Assembly (NCBI GenBank): GCA_014846205.1
Contig: RKAY01000071.1
Coordinates: 1 to 9,033, forward strand
DNA from: Collinsella aerofaciens
GTDB taxonomy: Bacteria > Actinomycetota > Coriobacteriia > Coriobacteriales > Coriobacteriaceae
Direction of reading: 5' to 3'
DNA: 9,033 nt
The position numbers and the translations under genes were made by a program. Each line of letters starts with the position of its first letter. The stretch's first letter is position 1. Below the pieces are notes generated by a model, which was given only the letters and a program-made list of their open reading frames with translations, was not told the DNA's origin and ran no database searches. Shown here piece by piece: positions 6,985 to 9,033 of the stretch.

Positions 6985-8235
6985 ATGACCGATACCGCCG
7001 CAACCCGTCCCTACGGCGTGCTGGGCCGCGTGCTGGGCCACAGCTACACCCCGACCATCTATAAGGAGCTCGCAGGGCTGGAGTATGTACGTTTTGAGCG
7101 CGAGCCCGAAGACCTCGCGGCCTTTATGACGGGTAACGAATGGGAGGGCACCAACGTGACCATCCCCTACAAGCGCGCCGTCATGGAATACCTGGACGAG
7201 CTGAGCCCGCTGGCCGAGCGTATGGGCAACGTCAACACCATCACGCGCCTGCCCGACGGCCGCCTGCGCGGCGACAATACCGACTACTTTGGCTTCCAAT
7301 GCCTGGTCGAAGAGCTGGGCGTTGAGGTTGCCGGTAAGAAGGTCCTTGTGCTCGGTGCCACCGGCGGTGCGGGCACTACGGCAAGCATGGTGCTCGGCGA
7401 CCTGGGCGCTGTCGTCGTGCCGGTCGGCCGCACGAGCGAAGTCAACTACGACAACATCGCGCAGCAGTCCGACGCCGCACTGCTCGTCAACTGCACGCCC
7501 GCCGGCATGTTCCCCCACTGTCCCGATGCCCCCTGCACACTCGAAGGACTTGATGCGCTCGAGGGCGTCATCGACATTGTCTACAACCCTGCACGCACGG
7601 GCCTGATGCTCGAGGCCGAGCGTCGCGGCATCCCCTGCATCGGCGGCCTGCTGATGCTCGTGGCCCAGGCGGCGCAGGCTGTCGAGCGCTATACCGGCCA
7701 GATTACCCCGCGCGAGCGCATTCTGGACGTAATGGAGCGTCTGTCCCGCCGCGAACAGAACATCGCGCTGATCGGCATGCCGGGCTCGGGCAAGACCCGC
7801 GTGGGTGAGCAGATTGCCCTGCTCACGGGTCGCGAGCATATCGACCTGGACCGCGCCCTCGAGGAGCGCCTGGGCATGCCCTGCGGCGACTTTATCGTCG
7901 AGCACGGCGAGCCGGCCTTCCGTGAGCAGGAGACTGCGGCCCTGGCCGACATCTCCAAGCGCAGCGGCCTGGTACTTTCCACCGGCGGCGGCGTGGTCAC
8001 GCGCGACGAAAACTATCCGCTGCTGCATCAGAACAGCCAGATCGTGATGCTCAACCGCAAGCTCGACGAACTCGCCCACAAGGGCCGCCCCATCACCGCC
8101 CGCGACGGCATCGACAAGCTGGCCGAGCAGCGTATGCCGCGCTACCGCGCCTGGGCCGACTGCATCATCGACTCGCGCGACTGCGCCGCCAACACCGCGG
8201 CTGCCGTCCTCGACACCCTCCCACCCGGTCTCTAA
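6985..8235 (+). CDS. aroE/aroK: Fused shikimate dehydrogenase - shikimate kinase
   Basis: One 416-aa chain carries steps 4 and 5, reducing 3-dehydroshikimate with NADPH and then phosphorylating shikimate with ATP. Residues 1 to about 250 are AroE: HSYTP (19-23, the HSxSP substrate motif with Thr), NVTIPYK (57-63, catalytic K63), NVNTI (82-86), GDNTDYFGF (96-104, D100), the dinucleotide loop GATGGAG (124-130), NCTPAGM (169-175) and GGLLMLVAQAA (220-230). Residues about 258-416 are a full shikimate kinase: Walker A GMPGSGKT (264-271), HIDLD (285-289; D287 and D289), FREQE (312-316, R313), STGGGVV (332-338), KGRPI (366-370, lid R368) and RMPRY (383-387, R383). No stop or frameshift lies between the domains. 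GGAGGT at 6972-6977 lies 7 nt before the ATG, which directly abuts the pheA stop. No separate aroE or aroK is present here. The AroE half is somewhat shorter than E. coli AroE (272 aa). Confidence 0.96.
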   Translation: MTDTAATRPYGVLGRVLGHSYTPTIYKELAGLEYVRFEREPEDLAAFMTGNEWEGTNVTIPYKRAVMEYLDELSPLAERMGNVNTITRLPDGRLRGDNTDYFGFQCLVEELGVEVAGKKVLVLGATGGAGTTASMVLGDLGAVVVPVGRTSEVNYDNIAQQSDAALLVNCTPAGMFPHCPDAPCTLEGLDALEGVIDIVYNPARTGLMLEAERRGIPCIGGLLMLVAQAAQAVERYTGQITPRERILDVMERLSRREQNIALIGMPGSGKTRVGEQIALLTGREHIDLDRALEERLGMPCGDFIVEHGEPAFREQETAALADISKRSGLVLSTGGGVVTRDENYPLLHQNSQIVMLNRKLDELAHKGRPITARDGIDKLAEQRMPRYRAWADCIIDSRDCAANTAAAVLDTLPPGL

Positions 8236-8237
8236 CA

Positions 8238-8277
8238 AAAACCACCACAAAGGGGACAACACCTTTGTGGTGGTTTT
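8238..8277 (+). terminator. Strong intrinsic terminator-like hairpin after aroE/aroK
   Basis: AAAACCACCACAAAGG (8238-8253) pairs perfectly over 16 bp with CCTTTGTGGTGGTTTT (8262-8277) around an 8-nt loop. The 3' arm ends in TTTT. On the minus strand the opposite arm ends in five T's, so it could act in both directions. It starts 3 bp after the fusion stop codon. The T tract is short and is followed by CAG, so termination on the + strand may be partial. The aroQ start is only 42 bp further on. Confidence 0.8.
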
Positions 8278-8319
8278 CAGTTCCGCCGCACCGCCCGCCC
8301 AACCGCAAAGGAAGCAACC

Positions 8320-8757
8320 ATGAAAGCACTCATCATCAACGGCCCCAACCTCAACATGCTCGGCATTCGCGAGCCGGGCATCTACGGCAGCGACAACTAC
8401 GACCGTCTGGTCCAGATCTGCCAGGAGGCAGGCGCCTCGCAGGGCTTTGATGAGGTCGAGGTCTTCCAGTCCAACCACGAGGGCAGCATCGTCGACAAGA
8501 TCCAGGAGGCATACGGCAAGGTCGACGGCATCGTCATCAACCCGGCCGCCTACACGCATACGAGCGTGGCGATCCTCGACGCCCTCAAGGCCGTCGCCAT
8601 CCCCGCCGTTGAGGTCCATATCAGCGCCGTCGAAACGCGTGAGGACTTCCGCCAGGTAAGCTATGCCCGTCTGGCCTGCTTCGCCACCATCACCGGCGAA
8701 GGCCTCCAGGGGTATGCGCATGCGATGGAGCTGCTGAGGGAGCGTCTGCTACACTAA
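8320..8757 (+). CDS. aroQ: 3-dehydroquinate dehydratase, type II
   Basis: AroQ removes water from 3-dehydroquinate to give 3-dehydroshikimate, step 3, the one activity missing from the seven genes before it. The 145-aa product has the usual length of the dodecameric type II enzymes. NGPNLNMLG spans 7-15, and R17 and catalytic Y22 (REPGIYG, 17-23) follow. NPAAYTHTSVAI (74-85) gives N74 and catalytic H80, and EVHISAVETREDFR (98-111) gives H100, R107 and R111. The common HxSN motif reads HISA, an Asn-to-Ala change at 103. The ribosome site AAAGGAAG (8307-8314) lies 5 nt before the ATG. The 42 bp between the upstream hairpin and the start codon are GC-rich with no visible -10 box, so aroQ may depend on read-through from the operon. 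Confidence 0.97.
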   Translation: MKALIINGPNLNMLGIREPGIYGSDNYDRLVQICQEAGASQGFDEVEVFQSNHEGSIVDKIQEAYGKVDGIVINPAAYTHTSVAILDALKAVAIPAVEVHISAVETREDFRQVSYARLACFATITGEGLQGYAHAMELLRERLLH

Positions 8758-8762
8758 CCCCG

Positions 8763-8791
8763 GGGACGAACATATCATGTATGTTTGTCCC
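8763..8791. repeat. 12-bp inverted repeat between aroQ and glf
   Basis: GGGACGAACATA (8763-8774) pairs with TATGTTTGTCCC (8780-8791) over 12 bp with one G-T wobble and a 5-nt loop. It begins 6 bp after the aroQ stop and is preceded by the palindrome CCCCGGGG (8758-8765). The sequence after it is TAAACTAAA on the + strand, with no T-run on either strand, so it is not a standard intrinsic terminator. It may still mark the aroQ mRNA 3' end, or serve as an operator for glf. The rest of the 78-bp gap shows no convincing promoter. Confidence 0.5.
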
Positions 8792-8835
8792 TAAACTAAA
8801 GCAACTGTCCAATAGACATACAAAGGAGCATATCC

Positions 8836-9033
8836 ATGTCCCAGTACGATTACCTTGTCGTCGGTGCCGGCCTCTCTGGCGCCGTATTTGCCAATGCCGC
8901 CAAGCGCGCCGGCAAGTCGGTCCTGGTCATCGATCGCCGCGATCACATCGCCGGCAACATCTACACCGAGGACGTCGAGGGCATCCAGGTCCACCGCTAC
9001 GGCGCACATATCTTCCACACCTCCATGAAGGAC
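8836..9033 (+). CDS. glf: UDP-galactopyranose mutase, N-terminal part (runs off the window)
   Basis: This flavoenzyme interconverts UDP-galactopyranose and UDP-galactofuranose, the precursor of galactofuranose in surface polysaccharides. Only the first 66 codons are present and the frame is open at the edge. The segment has the FAD-binding Rossmann start YDYLVVGAGLSGAVFA (4-19, with GAGLSG at 10-15), the acidic end of the second strand VIDRRDH (31-37), AGNIYT (39-44, where the family usually has GGN) and YGAHIFHT (55-62), the His-containing active-site segment. AAAGGAG at 8822-8828 lies 7 nt before the ATG. Function and position suggest a new transcription unit unrelated to aromatic synthesis. 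The family call is firm on motifs; whether the gene is intact cannot be seen. Confidence 0.93.
   Translation, partial: MSQYDYLVVGAGLSGAVFANAAKRAGKSVLVIDRRDHIAGNIYTEDVEGIQVHRYGAHIFHTSMKD

Noticed and set aside
5791..8721. A 976-codon open frame on the minus strand across pheA, aroE/aroK and aroQ
   Set aside because: It lies opposite three genes with clear family motifs and crosses two intergenic hairpins. Its product is low-complexity (rich in Gly, Ala, Val, Asp and His) with no recognisable domain. Long antisense frames are expected from strong GC3 bias.
1..9033. Mobile elements, CRISPR arrays or defence-type gene clusters
   Set aside because: No transposase, integrase, direct repeat array or unfamiliar gene cassette is present; every protein gene belongs to a recognised metabolic family.

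Overview
This window is an almost complete aromatic amino acid biosynthesis locus from a GC-rich bacterium. All protein genes lie on the + strand, with a tRNA gene divergent at the left end. A member of the Coriobacteriia (Collinsella-like Actinomycetota) seems most likely, but that is inference. High GC and strong GC3 bias fit Actinomycetota. However, the enzyme set is unlike that of mainstream actinobacteria such as mycobacteria: a type I-beta DAHP synthase with an N-terminal regulatory domain, a fused chorismate mutase-prephenate dehydratase, and AroC and AroK motifs of the kind seen in clostridia. A high-GC Firmicute is the main alternative.

Layout: a tRNA-Arg(CCG) gene on the minus strand (18-94) with its own promoter; a 204-bp divergent intergenic region (95-298) holding a perfect 10-bp-arm palindrome, a candidate -10 box and a leader hairpin followed by five T's; then aroF (DAHP synthase), tyrA (prephenate dehydrogenase), aroB, aroA, aroC, pheA (chorismate mutase-prephenate dehydratase-ACT) and an aroE-aroK fusion. 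These seven genes are packed with gaps of +3, +36, -7, +1, +44 and 0 bp, as expected for one transcript with translational coupling. A strong 16-bp hairpin (8238-8277) follows the fusion gene, then aroQ (type II dehydroquinase), a second inverted repeat, and the first 66 codons of a UDP-galactopyranose mutase gene (glf), cut by the window edge.

Function: together the genes encode all seven steps from PEP plus erythrose-4-phosphate to chorismate (AroF, AroB, AroQ, AroE domain, AroK domain, AroA, AroC). They also encode chorismate to prephenate (N-terminal domain of PheA), prephenate to phenylpyruvate (PheA) and prephenate to 4-hydroxyphenylpyruvate (TyrA). Only the final aminotransferases are absent, and no tryptophan-branch genes are present. 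The glf gene starts an unrelated cell-surface sugar function.

I see no mobile element, CRISPR array or unknown defence-like system. The points most worth a second look are the aroF leader (palindrome plus terminator-like hairpin), the AroE-AroK fusion, and the terminator-like hairpin that isolates aroQ without an evident promoter of its own.
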